In this document: positions 54,795 through 64,000 of the stretch, piece by piece
Numbering within the stretch: the stretch's first letter is position 1
How the letters are laid out: each line of letters starts with the position of its first letter
From: Macellibacteroides fermentans
GTDB lineage: Bacteria; Bacteroidota; Bacteroidia; Bacteroidales; Tannerellaceae
Reading direction: 5' to 3'
Assembly: GCF_013409575.1 (NCBI RefSeq)
Contig: NZ_JACCCY010000002.1
Coordinates: 62,001-126,000 of the forward strand
DNA length: 64,000 nt
Program-made: the position numbers and the translations under genes
Notes under the pieces: generated by a model
Databases searched by the model: none
What the model saw: the letters and a program-made list of their open reading frames with translations, nothing else
What the model was told of the DNA's origin: nothing

Positions 54795-56558
54795 TTATAA
54801 AGGTTGCACATCATAGGGTAACCGAGTCTGGATGGCCGGAGCCGACTTGATTAAATTAAGAGTTTTGAAGTATTCAAAATCTTCACCCATAAGTTGTTTC
54901 ACCACATTCAATTTTACTTCGTCAAGTTGTTTTTCGAATAGATCTTTCAGGAAGTCCTTGCTTCCGGAAACTTCTACCAGATTGTAGTCTTTCAGGTCGG
55001 CCAGCTTGGCTGCAACGGCAATTGCTTTTTCGATGCCTCCCAATTCATCCACAAGACCCTTTTCAATAGCTTGTTCGCCAGTCCATACGCGACCCTGACC
55101 AATTGAATCGATCGCAGCTTTAGTCATACCCCTTCCGTCGGCGCAGCGTGTGATGAAGGTATCGTATCCAGATTCAATACGGCCCTGGATCAGCGCTTTT
55201 TCGTCTTCACGCATGGGACGGCTTACATCACCAAGGTCTGCATAGGTGTTTGTCTTTACCACATCGGTGGTAAGCGCTACTTTGTTAAAGAGTCCGGTCA
55301 TATTCGGAAACATCCCGAATATACCGATGGATCCTGTTAGCGTATTAGGCTCTGCAACAATCTTATTGGCTGCACATGAAATGTAATATCCGCCCGAAGC
55401 GGCAACATCTCCCATGGAAACAACAATCGGTTTTACCTTTTTCAATTCAAGGACCTGTTTCCATATCTGTTCGGAGGTAAAGGCACTTCCACCGGGTGAG
55501 TTAACCCTGAGTACGACAGCCTTTATTGATTCATCCTCTTTTAGTTTGATAAGCTCTTTGGCTACCTTTTCAGTGATAGATTTATCCATACTGTAAGGAG
55601 AAGTAACCGCTTCGGTAATCTCTCCTTCGGCATATAGAACGGCAATTTTATTTTTGCTTTTACCTTCTTTGGATTTAATGTTCCGTACCTTGTCCACGCC
55701 AACAGTCTTTAGTTTCTTGTCGGTTTGTCCGGCAAGGTCCTTAACATACTCTTCCGCTTCAGGTTTGTATTTAAGTTCGTCAACAAGTCCGCATTCCAAA
55801 GCCTTTTCGGGTAATGCAATCGCAAATCCCTGATCAGCGTAATGATTTACATCTTCGACGGTTATTTTTCTTGATTTGGCAATGTCGGCTGTTATATTGT
55901 CCCAGATGCCATTCATGTAAGAACTTATCTGCTCACGGTTGGCATCGCTCAGTTTGTCAAGCATAAAAGGTTCTACAGCCCCTTTATAGGTTCCTACTTT
56001 AAAAATAAGCATTTCCACACCAAGTTTATTTAGCAAACCCTTATAGAACATCGTTTGTGAAGACATACCTGTGAGTAACAGCGCTCCCTGCGGGTTGATG
56101 TATACTTTATCGGCAACACTGGCAAGGTAATAGCTTCCCTGGGTATATTGATCTCCGTAGGCAACAACAAATTTACCGCTTTCCTTAAAATCGGTTATTG
56201 CACGACGTATTGCATCAATACTGGAAGAACCTGCCGAAAAGTTTCCGGCTTCAATATATATACCCTTAATATTATCGGAGTTTTTAGCCTCTTTAATAGC
56301 TTTCAAGATATCTGTAAGAGATAATTCGGTATCCTCTTCGCCCAAAAGCATTGCATACGGATTGTCCGTTTTTTGATCACTCAATGCTCCGTTCAGCGCA
56401 ATCTTGAGCACCGAATTAGAAGACGGAGAGAAGGCGGTAGGCTGACTCATACTGGCAGAAATGCCAATCAATAGGAAAATTGAAAGTGTAATAAGCAATC
56501 CGGCAGCAAGGATGGCACCTAAAGCCGAAGCAAACATCATTTTGAAAAATTGTTTCAT
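54795..56558 (-). CDS. sppA: Signal peptide peptidase SppA (67-kDa type)
   Basis: 587 residues with one N-terminal membrane helix (ALGAILAAGLLITLSIFLLI) and a duplicated ClpP-like fold. The first half contains a conserved lysine region (LLTGMSSQTMFYKGLLNKLG), the second half the serine nucleophile VNSPGGSAFTSEQ and VSMGDVAASGGYY. It degrades signal peptide remnants in the membrane. First gene of the sppA-lpxK-thiL operon. Confidence 0.94.
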   Translation of the reverse strand: MKQFFKMMFASALGAILAAGLLITLSIFLLIGISASMSQPTAFSPSSNSVLKIALNGALSDQKTDNPYAMLLGEEDTELSLTDILKAIKEAKNSDNIKGIYIEAGNFSAGSSSIDAIRRAITDFKESGKFVVAYGDQYTQGSYYLASVADKVYINPQGALLLTGMSSQTMFYKGLLNKLGVEMLIFKVGTYKGAVEPFMLDKLSDANREQISSYMNGIWDNITADIAKSRKITVEDVNHYADQGFAIALPEKALECGLVDELKYKPEAEEYVKDLAGQTDKKLKTVGVDKVRNIKSKEGKSKNKIAVLYAEGEITEAVTSPYSMDKSITEKVAKELIKLKEDESIKAVVLRVNSPGGSAFTSEQIWKQVLELKKVKPIVVSMGDVAASGGYYISCAANKIVAEPNTLTGSIGIFGMFPNMTGLFNKVALTTDVVKTNTYADLGDVSRPMREDEKALIQGRIESGYDTFITRCADGRGMTKAAIDSIGQGRVWTGEQAIEKGLVDELGGIEKAIAVAAKLADLKDYNLVEVSGSKDFLKDLFEKQLDEVKLNVVKQLMGEDFEYFKTLNLIKSAPAIQTRLPYDVQPL

Positions 56559-56635
56559 ATCTCTTATCCGGTTGTAAAGGTTTATTGAACAGCAAATATA
56601 ACGAACATATTTGGAGAAGCCCTACTTTTTAATCC

Positions 56636-57604
56636 TTATTTACTAGAAAGATGTTGGATGGAGCGACATACATCCGCGAATAAGTCGTCCGAAAGGAAAA
56701 GCTGACTGTACATCTCCGAAAGCAAAGCTGGCGTTATTTTATCAAAATCCGCTTCGTTTTTGGTAATAATCAGTCCCCCTGCGTGAACAGCTCCCGGATT
56801 AATAGACAGCTTTACTTTAGCTGGGTTCTCCTCTCCCCAAAAGTAGGGGTGTCTTGGAAATACTACAACGGTCCACGTTCCATCTTCGTAACTACTGATG
56901 ATATTCATCATAGGTTCCGGTTCCCCATCTGATTCGGGTAATGCCTGGTAGATAAGTCCGAATAGCTTTCGGGCAGCGGTTAATGTTCGGGCCTTGAGTA
57001 TAAAACAATTCCTTTTTACCGTATCTGAAAGGGCAAACAAGGTAGCGGTAGGTTCGGTGATAATACTTTTACCGTGTTTGTGGAGTAATGTGTCCACTTC
57101 ATTCATAAAGGGAAGCACTCCTTTGGTGCCTGCCTGGAAATGTGCATGACCAGGTATGGAGGTGCCACACGAGGGTCCGCTGTAATATAAAATAAACCGC
57201 TCCAGCCGGATACTTAATTCTAGCATGTCTCCAAATCTGGAAAGAATACGCTGAGGCGAATGTACCCTTGATGGTATGGTGAAATGGTTCGGGAAGATTG
57301 GATTTGGATTGCACAGCACGATGTAATCACGACCAAAAACCAATCTTTCTTGCAGGATAGGGAGGTTGTTTACACAAAGCGGGCATCCATTGGCATAGGG
57401 AATCCCTGCATTATGCTCCGGCCGCAGCATGATTGTACGTGCCGGATTAAACTGAACTTTAATACTAAAATCATCGAAAGAATAACATTTCTCTTTTACC
57501 TTATCCAACGTCTGATAGTTGGTGGCAAAAAAAGGCCAGGTGGCAAACTGTTTGCATAGCAATTCATTTGCCTGTGCGGAACTTATCGTAAAATTAGGTT
57601 TCAT
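56636..57604 (-). CDS. DUF4922 / HIT-like nucleotidyltransferase-type protein, 322 aa
   Basis: The start at MKPNFTISSAQANELLC (57604) is preferred; the longer frame to 57682 adds hydrophobic non-family residues. Landmarks are NGCPLCVNNLPILQERL and NPNPIFPNHFTIPSRVHSPQ, with the HIT-like active site GTSIPGHAHFQAG (H-x-H). This resembles the GDP-hexose phosphorylase or Ap4A-phosphorylase branch of the HIT superfamily, but the substrate is not known. A Bacteroidales-typical gene. Confidence 0.75.
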   Translation of the reverse strand: MKPNFTISSAQANELLCKQFATWPFFATNYQTLDKVKEKCYSFDDFSIKVQFNPARTIMLRPEHNAGIPYANGCPLCVNNLPILQERLVFGRDYIVLCNPNPIFPNHFTIPSRVHSPQRILSRFGDMLELSIRLERFILYYSGPSCGTSIPGHAHFQAGTKGVLPFMNEVDTLLHKHGKSIITEPTATLFALSDTVKRNCFILKARTLTAARKLFGLIYQALPESDGEPEPMMNIISSYEDGTWTVVVFPRHPYFWGEENPAKVKLSINPGAVHAGGLIITKNEADFDKITPALLSEMYSQLFLSDDLFADVCRSIQHLSSK

Positions 57605-57871
57605 AGGCTTCGTATACAAGTATACAAATATAATAAAAGTTAATGAATATAAATCAACTTGACCTAAAAAACCATCATACAAAATAGACGAAAGATGCCT
57701 GTCAGATTCAAATGAATATTACCCGTTTGAGAATAATATTCTTTTACCTTGCAAGTGGAGTAATTACTGCAGATCTTATCGGATGCTAGTCATTCATAAC
57801 ACCCATTTAGAATTCCTGACCCATGAATGGTTTAATTGAAACGGAAAGACCCTTGCTAATTAGCAGTAGCG

Positions 57872-58354
57872 TCAAAACTCCTTTTTTAGCCGTTCCAGCA
57901 AATTGAATACTGCCGGACAAGTTGCTGCATTTTTTATGGTTAGCGCATGGATCTGATAGAATTTCTTACGGTCGGTATGAGGATATTCCCTGCAGGCTTT
58001 GGGGCGATCTTCATAGATACTGCAATAATTATCGGCACCCAGAAACGGACAGGGCATGGTTTTAAATACGTAATCGTTGTCTTCGTCTATTCTTAAGTAT
58101 GTAGATACCACTTCGTGCTGCTTCATTCGGGTGGCCGACGCTATCCTTTCAATATCCTTGTCCGTAATACGTGGTCCGAGTGAACGGCAACAATTGGCGC
58201 ACTCCAGGCAATCGATCTCTTCAAAGACCTCTTCGTGAAGGTAGTGGACCATGTCGTCCAGTTCCCGCATTCTGTTTTTCTTTATATTTTTAAAAAAAGA
58301 CTTTGTTTCTTTTTCTACTTTTTTGGCTCTCTCGTTCAATGAGTCAATATCCAT
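57872..58354 (-). CDS. YkgJ-family cysteine cluster protein, 160 aa
   Basis: Cysteines in the family order are ECANCCRSLGPRIT and MPCPFLGADNYCSIYEDRP, then KACREYPH. They probably bind a zinc or iron-sulphur centre. Cellular role unknown. The stretch 57605-57871 between this gene and DUF4922 shows nothing more. Confidence 0.85.
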   Translation of the reverse strand: MDIDSLNERAKKVEKETKSFFKNIKKNRMRELDDMVHYLHEEVFEEIDCLECANCCRSLGPRITDKDIERIASATRMKQHEVVSTYLRIDEDNDYVFKTMPCPFLGADNYCSIYEDRPKACREYPHTDRKKFYQIHALTIKNAATCPAVFNLLERLKKEF

Positions 58355-58563
58355 ATACTTCTGCTTATGATATTCAATTACGCGTACAAAAGTAATCTAT
58401 ATTTTAAACAAGAACGGCACCTTCTTTAAACTTGTGATTGTTTTCTATATATAAAATATGCTGAACAGCAGCCTTAAAAACAGATAAAAGAACGAATCAG
58501 AATAAATAAAGCGATATATATTATAAACCGTAAGAAAAATATTGATAAAAATATCGAATTATA

Positions 58564-58594
58564 TTTGCATGTTACAAAAAAGGCTCTATCTTTG
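58564..58594 (+). promoter_or_regulatory. Promoter of the leu/ile operon
   Basis: -33 TTTG (58564-58567), 19-bp spacer, -7 TATCTTTG (58587-58594), an exact match to the Bacteroidetes consensus. Transcription would start near 58600, about 17 nt before the leader peptide ATG. The 58355-58563 stretch upstream is AT-rich with no gene. Confidence 0.75.
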
Positions 58595-58616
58595 CAACGT
58601 TAAAAATAGAAGACAA

Positions 58617-58694
58617 ATGATACAGTATTCAGCAAACAGCATTATTATTATTTCTCTAATTGATATTCTACTCTGGGAACGGACTAGGAAGTGA
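58617..58694 (+). CDS. Ile/Leu-rich attenuator leader peptide, 25 aa
   Basis: MIQYSANSIIIISLIDILLW followed by ERTRK and TGA. Seven isoleucine and three leucine codons, four isoleucines in a row, in 25 residues is the hallmark of a regulatory leader peptide for branched-chain amino acids. Stalling at the last LeuLeu codons (58668-58673) would leave the region from about 58687 free, exactly where the antiterminator half begins. Too short for normal gene finders. Confidence 0.85.
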   Translation: MIQYSANSIIIISLIDILLWERTRK

Positions 58695-58767
58695 GACTGC
58701 TGTGCTTTTCTGAGCATTTGTAAACAAAGAAAGAGCCTTTCTCACTTCCATGTGAGAAAGGCTCTTT
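58687..58767 (+). promoter_or_regulatory. Transcription attenuator with alternative hairpins
   Basis: Terminator: AAAGAGCCTTTCTCAC (58730-58745) pairs perfectly with GTGAGAAAGGCTCTTT (58752-58767), then TTGG. Antiterminator: GGAAGTGAG (58687-58695, spanning the leader stop codon) pairs perfectly with CTCACTTCC (58741-58749), which uses part of the left terminator arm. A ribosome reaching the stop hides the first strand and allows termination; a stalled ribosome favours read-through into leuA. Confidence 0.85.
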
Positions 58768-58803
58768 TGGTATAGTTAATTCAAACAAATAAAAAATAGG
58801 ATT

Positions 58804-60300
58804 ATGTCAGACAAATTGTTTATTTTCGACACCACATTGAGAGATGGTGAACAGGTGCCTGGTTGTCAGTTAAACACCCTTGAAAAGATTCAGGTTGCCA
58901 AAGCATTGGAAGAATTAGGCGTCGATATAATCGAAGCCGGCTTTCCGGTGTCAAGTCCGGGTGACTTCAAAAGTGTAGTGGAGATTTCCAAGGCCGTAAC
59001 CTGGCCAACCATTTGTGCACTCACCCGCGCTGTTGAGAAAGATATTGAAGTGGCTGCCCAAGCATTGAAGTTTGCCAAACGCGGACGTATCCATACGGGA
59101 ATCGGTACATCTGATTATCATATACGTTACAAGTTTAATTCCAATCAGGATGATATACTTGAACGAGCCAAGGCCTGTGTGAAATATGCCAAAAGATTTG
59201 TCGAGGACGTAGAGTTTTATGCAGAAGATGCCGGACGTACCAACAACGAATACCTGGCAAGGGTCGTGGAAGCGGTTATTAAAGCTGGAGCAACCGTGGT
59301 TAATATTCCCGATACGACTGGTTACTGTATGCCCGACGAATATGGTGCAAAGATTCGTTACCTGATGGAACATGTGGATGGTATTCATAATGCAATAATA
59401 TCCACTCACTGTCACAACGACCTGGGAATGGCAACAGCCAACTCAATTCAGGGAGTAATGAATGGTGCACGTCAGGTTGAAGTAACGGTAAATGGTATAG
59501 GTGAGCGTGCCGGAAATACAGCTTTGGAAGAAATTGCCATGATTTTCCGTAGCCATAAAGAGACGGGAATTGTTACTAATATAAACAGTACGAAAATTTA
59601 TTCCACCAGCCGTATGGTTTCGAGCCTGATGAATATGCCGGTTCAGCCAAACAAAGCCATCGTAGGAAGGAATGCATTTGCGCACTCATCGGGGATTCAC
59701 CAGGACGGAGTTCTTAAGAATCGGGAAAGTTACGAGATTATCGATCCTAAAGATGTGGGAATAGACGACAATGCCATTGTTCTTACAGCCCGTAGCGGAC
59801 GTGCTGCATTAAAACACAGACTGAATATATTGGGCGTGGATCTTGATCAGGAGAAGCTGGACAAAGTGTACGAAGAGTTTCTTAAGCTGGCAGACCGGAA
59901 AAAGGATATCAACGACGACGACGTTTTGATGCTTGCCGGTAAAGACCGCACAGCTATGCACCGGATTAAACTGGAGTATCTGCAGGTTACATCGGGAGTA
60001 GGTGTACAATCGGTTGCCAGTATCTGTCTGAATATCGCAGGAGAGAAGTTTGAAGCGGCCGCATCCGGAAACGGACCGGTAGATGCAGCTATTCAAGCGG
60101 TTAAATCAATCATCCATCGTACCATGACGATTCAGGAGTTTCTTATCCAGGCTATCAATAAGGGAAGCGATGATGTAGGTAAGGTTCACATGCAGGTGGA
60201 ATACGATGGAAATAATTATTATGGTTTTTCGGCTAACACGGATATCATTGCAGCGTCCGTTGAAGCCTTTATCGATGCAATTAATAAATTTGTAAAATAA
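58804..60300 (+). CDS. leuA: 2-isopropylmalate synthase
   Basis: 498 residues. It condenses acetyl-CoA with 2-oxoisovalerate, the first step of leucine synthesis. Signature [17 protein letters not shown] at the N-terminus, metal site [49 protein letters not shown] and a complete C-terminal regulatory (LeuA allosteric) domain from about residue 370. First gene behind the attenuator. Confidence 0.97.
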   Translation: MSDKLFIFDTTLRDGEQVPGCQLNTLEKIQVAKALEELGVDIIEAGFPVSSPGDFKSVVEISKAVTWPTICALTRAVEKDIEVAAQALKFAKRGRIHTGIGTSDYHIRYKFNSNQDDILERAKACVKYAKRFVEDVEFYAEDAGRTNNEYLARVVEAVIKAGATVVNIPDTTGYCMPDEYGAKIRYLMEHVDGIHNAIISTHCHNDLGMATANSIQGVMNGARQVEVTVNGIGERAGNTALEEIAMIFRSHKETGIVTNINSTKIYSTSRMVSSLMNMPVQPNKAIVGRNAFAHSSGIHQDGVLKNRESYEIIDPKDVGIDDNAIVLTARSGRAALKHRLNILGVDLDQEKLDKVYEEFLKLADRKKDINDDDVLMLAGKDRTAMHRIKLEYLQVTSGVGVQSVASICLNIAGEKFEAAASGNGPVDAAIQAVKSIIHRTMTIQEFLIQAINKGSDDVGKVHMQVEYDGNNYYGFSANTDIIAASVEAFIDAINKFVK

Positions 60301-60310
60301 GATAAAACGT

Positions 60311-61702
60311 ATGAATACTCTTTTTGAAAAAATATGGGATAAGCACGTGGTGGATACCTTGGCAGATGGCACCATCCAATTGTATATAGACAGACATTTC
60401 TGCCACGAAGTAACAAGTCCCCAAGCCTTTGGAGGTTTACGTGCCCGCGGATTAAAGGTGTTCCGTCCGGAACAGACCCTTTGTATGCCCGATCACAACG
60501 TACCTACCCTGAAGCAGGAATTCCCGATTGAAGATCCGATTTCAAAGAATCAGGTCGATACCCTGGCAAGCAATGCTCAGGAATTTGGTATCACCTATTA
60601 CGGCATCGGAAACAATAAGAATGGAATTATCCACGTGGTTGGTCCGGAAAACGGATATACACAACCGGGTATGACTATTGTTTGTGGAGACTCACACACT
60701 TCTACGCATGGTGCCATGGGAGCTATTGCTTTCGGTATCGGTACCAGTGAGGTGGAAATGACTCTTGCTACTCAATGTATATTCCAGCGTAAGCCTAAGA
60801 CAATGCGTATCACGGTAGACGGAAAGCGCAAACCGGGTGTAACAGCCAAGGATATTGCCTTGTATATTATTTCGCAGATGACAACCGGTGGTGCAACCGG
60901 CTATTTTGTAGAATATGCAGGCGAAGCGATCCGGGCTACTTCCATGGAAGAACGCCTTACCATCTGTAACCTGAGTATTGAAATGGGTGCCCGAGGTGGT
61001 ATGGTTGCTCCGGACGAAACAACATTCGAATACCTGAAAGGACGTGAATTCGCTCCGAAGGGAGAAGAGTGGGAGAAGGCTTTGGCCTATTGGAAGACAT
61101 TGAAGAGCGATGAGGATGCTGTTTTCGACAAAGAAATTGTTTATCATGCCGAAGATATCGAACCGATGGTTACCTATGGAACAAATCCGGGTATGGGTAT
61201 GGGCATCAGCGGAACAATTCCTTCCTTGGAAAGCGTGGACGAGGCAAGCCGTATCTCCTACAAGAAAGCATTGGATTATATGGGATTCCAGCCGGGTGAA
61301 CCTATTCAGGGTAAATCTATCGATTACGTATTCCTGGGTAGCTGTACCAACGGACGTATCGAAGACTTCCGTGCTTTTGCCCACTTTGTGAAGGGGAAGA
61401 AGAAGGCTGATAATGTAATTGCCTGGTTGGTTCCGGGTTCATGGAATGTAGCTCGTCAGATTAAAGAGGAGGGACTGGATGTAATTCTTACCGAGGCAGG
61501 CTTTTCTTTACGTCAGCCCGGTTGTTCGGCCTGTCTTGCCATGAACGACGATAAAGTACCTGCCGGCAAGTATGCTGTAAGTACAAGCAACCGTAACTTT
61601 GAAGGTCGTCAGGGTCCGGGTGCACGCACCATCTTAGCAGGCCCATTAGTAGCAGCCGCAGCCGCCGTAACCGGAAAAATAACAGATCCAAGAACATTAT
61701 AA
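60311..61702 (+). CDS. leuC: 3-isopropylmalate dehydratase large subunit
   Basis: 463 residues. Aconitase-type enzyme with a 4Fe-4S cluster; cysteines are in [15 protein letters not shown] (approximate region), [14 protein letters not shown] and [11 protein letters not shown]. It works as a heterodimer with LeuD, encoded 13 bp downstream, isomerising 2- to 3-isopropylmalate. Confidence 0.97.
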   Translation: MNTLFEKIWDKHVVDTLADGTIQLYIDRHFCHEVTSPQAFGGLRARGLKVFRPEQTLCMPDHNVPTLKQEFPIEDPISKNQVDTLASNAQEFGITYYGIGNNKNGIIHVVGPENGYTQPGMTIVCGDSHTSTHGAMGAIAFGIGTSEVEMTLATQCIFQRKPKTMRITVDGKRKPGVTAKDIALYIISQMTTGGATGYFVEYAGEAIRATSMEERLTICNLSIEMGARGGMVAPDETTFEYLKGREFAPKGEEWEKALAYWKTLKSDEDAVFDKEIVYHAEDIEPMVTYGTNPGMGMGISGTIPSLESVDEASRISYKKALDYMGFQPGEPIQGKSIDYVFLGSCTNGRIEDFRAFAHFVKGKKKADNVIAWLVPGSWNVARQIKEEGLDVILTEAGFSLRQPGCSACLAMNDDKVPAGKYAVSTSNRNFEGRQGPGARTILAGPLVAAAAAVTGKITDPRTL

Positions 61703-61715
61703 GCATCAGATAAAA

Positions 61716-62303
61716 ATGGAAAAATTTGTAACATTGACATCAACGGTAGTTCCTCTTCCAATTGAAAATGTGGATACCGATCAAATTATACCTGCCCGTT
61801 TCTTAAAAGCAACAACCCGCGAAGGATTTGGCGATAATTTGTTCCGCGACTGGAGGTACGACAAAGAGAACAATCCGGTTCCATCGTTCGTATTGAATCA
61901 GGATACCTATTCGGGTCAGATTCTTGTGGCCGGAAAGAACTTTGGTAGCGGATCGAGCCGCGAACACGCCGCATGGGCAATTTCCGGATATGGATTCCGT
62001 GTGGTGGTAAGCAGTTTCTTTGCCGACATCTTCAAGGGTAACTCCCTTAACAACGGATTGCTTCCGGTTGTGGTATCACCCGAATTTCTTGCGGAGATAT
62101 TTGAAACAGTAACATCCGATCCGAAGACTACCTTAACTGTAGATCTTCAGAATCAGAAAATTACCAACAATGCGACCGGAAAAAGCGAAAACTTTGAAAT
62201 CAATGCCTATAAGAAAGACTGCCTGTTGAATGGACTGGACGACATCGATTACCTGTTGTCCAACAAAACAAAAATCGAGGCTTATGAGGCTGCCAGGAAA
62301 TAA
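61716..62303 (+). CDS. leuD: 3-isopropylmalate dehydratase small subunit
   Basis: 195 residues with the swivelling-domain signature [13 protein letters not shown] and [19 protein letters not shown]. Partner of LeuC. The last 20 bp overlap the next gene, if that gene begins at 62284. Confidence 0.96.
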   Translation: MEKFVTLTSTVVPLPIENVDTDQIIPARFLKATTREGFGDNLFRDWRYDKENNPVPSFVLNQDTYSGQILVAGKNFGSGSSREHAAWAISGYGFRVVVSSFFADIFKGNSLNNGLLPVVVSPEFLAEIFETVTSDPKTTLTVDLQNQKITNNATGKSENFEINAYKKDCLLNGLDDIDYLLSNKTKIEAYEAARK

Positions 62304-63810
62304 ACTGATAGAGATAATGGATACAACCCTGAGGGATGGCGAACAGACCTCGGGCGTATCTTTCTCTGCACACGAGAAAGTCAGCATAGCCCGTCAGCTT
62401 CTGTCGGATCTGGGCGTAAACCGTATCGAAATCGCCTCGGCCAGGGTGTCTGAGGGCGAATACGACGCGGTAAAGCTTACCGTACGCTGGGCTGAGCGTG
62501 CAGGCTACCTTTCGCGTTTGGAAGTATTGGGTTTTGTAGACGGCGAGACATCGCTTAACTGGATAAAATCTGCCGGATGTAAGGTTATGAACCTGCTTTG
62601 CAAAGGCTCGTTCAAGCATGTAACCGAGCAGCTCCGTAAAACCCCCGAGCAACATATCGCAGATATTACGGAGGTGGTAAATAAGGCGCAGGAGATGGGG
62701 ATTGAAGTTAATGTTTACCTCGAAGACTGGTCCAACGGTATGCTTCACTCGCCGGAATATGTCTATCAGTTGATGGACGGATTGAAAGACCTTCCTATCA
62801 AGCGTTTCATGCTGCCCGATACATTGGGTATTCTCAATCCACGCAACACCTACTTCTTCTGTAAGGAGATGCTCACCCGTTGGCCGAAACTCCATTTCGA
62901 CTTTCATGCGCACAATGATTACGACCTGGCGGTGGCCAATGTATATTCAGCAATAGTAGCCGGAGTAAAAGGTGTGCATACAACCGTAAACGGATTGGGC
63001 GAGCGTGCCGGAAATCCCCCTTTAAGCAGTGTGTTGGCTGTAATACATGATCAGCTTAAATTAAAGACGAGTCTGAATGAAAAGAAGATCAATCAGGTAA
63101 GTAAGCTGGTAGAAACCTACTCGGGTATCCATATCTCAACCAATAAACCCATCGTAGGTGAACATGTGTTTACCCAATGTGCCGGAATTCATGCCGATGG
63201 AGATGCCAAGAACAACCTCTATTTCAACGACCTGTTACCCGAACGCTTCGGGCGAACAAGAGAGTATGCGCTGGGAAAAACCTCCGGCAGGGCCAACATC
63301 CGTAAAAACCTGGAATCGCTGGGTATTGAGATGGACGAAGAATCCATGCGCAAAGTGACCGAACGAATCATCGAACTGGGTGATAAGAAAGAGGCGGTTA
63401 CAAAAGAGGATCTACCCTATATCATTACCGATGTGCTTCGTCACGATGCCATCGAGAATAAGATAAAGTTATTAAACTATTCACTATCTTTGACGCAAGG
63501 TCTGAAGCCGGTAGCTTCGCTCAAGATTGAAATTGAGGGCAAAGCGTATGAAGAAACGGCCTCGGGCGACGGACAGTACGATGCGTTTGTGAGGGCACTT
63601 CGCAAGATTTACAAATCCTTGTCGAAACCCTTCCCTATGCTTACAAACTATTCCGTCTCCATCCCTCCAGGCGGACGTACCGATGCTTTCGTTCAAACGG
63701 TAATCAGCTGGAATCACGAGGGTGTCGACTTTAAAACCCGTGGACTGGACGCCGACCAGACGGAGGCGGCCATCAAGGCTACGGTGAAAATGCTGAATAA
63801 GATTGCATAG
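62284..63810 (+). CDS. Second isopropylmalate synthase-like enzyme, probable citramalate synthase
   Basis: 508 residues from [20 protein letters not shown] (62284). The longer frame from 62230 lies mostly inside leuD and is rejected. It has the DRE-TIM signature [16 protein letters not shown], metal site [31 protein letters not shown] and [14 protein letters not shown], plus a C-terminal regulatory domain ([16 protein letters not shown]). The sequence differs markedly from the true leuA upstream. The best guess is a citramalate synthase supplying 2-oxobutyrate for isoleucine, which would fit the Ile-rich leader; another acyl-acceptor specificity is possible. Confidence 0.8.
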   Translation: MRLPGNKLIEIMDTTLRDGEQTSGVSFSAHEKVSIARQLLSDLGVNRIEIASARVSEGEYDAVKLTVRWAERAGYLSRLEVLGFVDGETSLNWIKSAGCKVMNLLCKGSFKHVTEQLRKTPEQHIADITEVVNKAQEMGIEVNVYLEDWSNGMLHSPEYVYQLMDGLKDLPIKRFMLPDTLGILNPRNTYFFCKEMLTRWPKLHFDFHAHNDYDLAVANVYSAIVAGVKGVHTTVNGLGERAGNPPLSSVLAVIHDQLKLKTSLNEKKINQVSKLVETYSGIHISTNKPIVGEHVFTQCAGIHADGDAKNNLYFNDLLPERFGRTREYALGKTSGRANIRKNLESLGIEMDEESMRKVTERIIELGDKKEAVTKEDLPYIITDVLRHDAIENKIKLLNYSLSLTQGLKPVASLKIEIEGKAYEETASGDGQYDAFVRALRKIYKSLSKPFPMLTNYSVSIPPGGRTDAFVQTVISWNHEGVDFKTRGLDADQTEAAIKATVKMLNKIA

Positions 63811-63832
63811 TTTATAAATAATACATCGGATA

Positions 63833-64000
63833 ATGAAAAAACAATTGACGATTGCGCTTGTTGCGCATGATAACCGTAAAGCGGATATGGTTGAGTGGGC
63901 TGTTCACAATGCAGACATGCTATCCATTCATAAACTGGTATGTACTGGAACTACAGGTAGTCTGATCAGAAAAGCCTTTCAGGAAAAGGGTATTGAGGCA
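63833..64000 (+). CDS. mgsA: Methylglyoxal synthase, 5' part (gene runs beyond window)
   Basis: The visible 56 residues read MKKQLTIALVAHDNRKADMV, then WAVHNADMLSIHKLVCTGTT and GSLIRKAF. These are the N-terminal signatures of methylglyoxal synthase (ALVAHDxxK and the TGTTG phosphate-binding loop). It turns dihydroxyacetone phosphate into methylglyoxal. It lies 22 bp after the isopropylmalate-synthase-like gene in the same direction. Confidence 0.9.
   Translation, partial: MKKQLTIALVAHDNRKADMVEWAVHNADMLSIHKLVCTGTTGSLIRKAFQEKGIEA

Noticed and set aside
62230-62283. Longer N-terminus for the second isopropylmalate-synthase-like gene
   Set aside because: It would overlap leuD by 74 bp, and the extra residues do not fit the family; the start at 62284 gives the expected N-terminus.

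Overview
The window is chromosomal DNA of a member of the Bacteroidales, most likely near Parabacteroides (Tannerellaceae). The evidence is a SusC/SusD polysaccharide locus with an ECF sigma/anti-sigma pair, promoters of the Bacteroidetes type (-33 TTTG, about 19 bp, -7 TAnnTTTG), lipoproteins with short Bacteroidetes lipoboxes, and RHS, BF3164-like propeller and DUF4922 proteins typical of the order. Genus is an inference from protein flavour only.

Layout. 1-1411 is the 5' part of a biotin carboxylase gene. 1412-5490 holds a phased palindrome array, a 5'-truncated RHS gene with a candidate immunity lipoprotein, and IS3-family copy 1. 5724-8695 is a compact three-gene module (two paralogous small proteins plus a PIF1-like helicase). 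9040-11286 encodes a secreted triple-domain esterase. 11460-21873 (minus) is a sigma-controlled polysaccharide utilization locus: ECF sigma, FecR, STN-type SusC, SusD-like, GH18, two DUF1735 surface proteins and an NlpE-like lipoprotein; it probably handles N-glycan-type material. 22135-28764 is a phage fragment: tail/fibre genes followed by a complete-looking diversity-generating retroelement (variable repeat, template repeat, reverse transcriptase). It ends abruptly against a 5'-truncated second IS copy (28765-29898). 30073-37700 is a field of orphan RHS tip fragments, candidate immunity lipoproteins, XRE regulators, a beta-propeller lipoprotein and an erythromycin-esterase-like protein. 37777-40885 is a two-gene glycan-degradation pair.

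From about 41160 the window is conserved chromosome: tRNA-Thr, a TIM-barrel epimerase-like protein, valS, an RluA-type pseudouridine synthase, dsbD, mazG, an outer membrane barrel, tRNA-Phe, thiL-lpxK-sppA, a DUF4922 protein and a YkgJ-type cysteine-cluster protein. It ends with the leucine/isoleucine operon leuA-leuC-leuD-leuA2, preceded by an Ile/Leu-rich leader peptide and an attenuator, and with the start of a methylglyoxal synthase gene.

Highlights. The diversity-generating retroelement is directly visible: 15 of 16 mismatches between the two 107-bp repeats are at template adenines. Less explained structures are seven palindromes spaced at exactly 22 bp (1777-1915), the helicase module, RHS tips that have gained their own promoter and start codon, and the leader-peptide attenuator. 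All functional names rest on reading motifs in the sequence; no database search was run.
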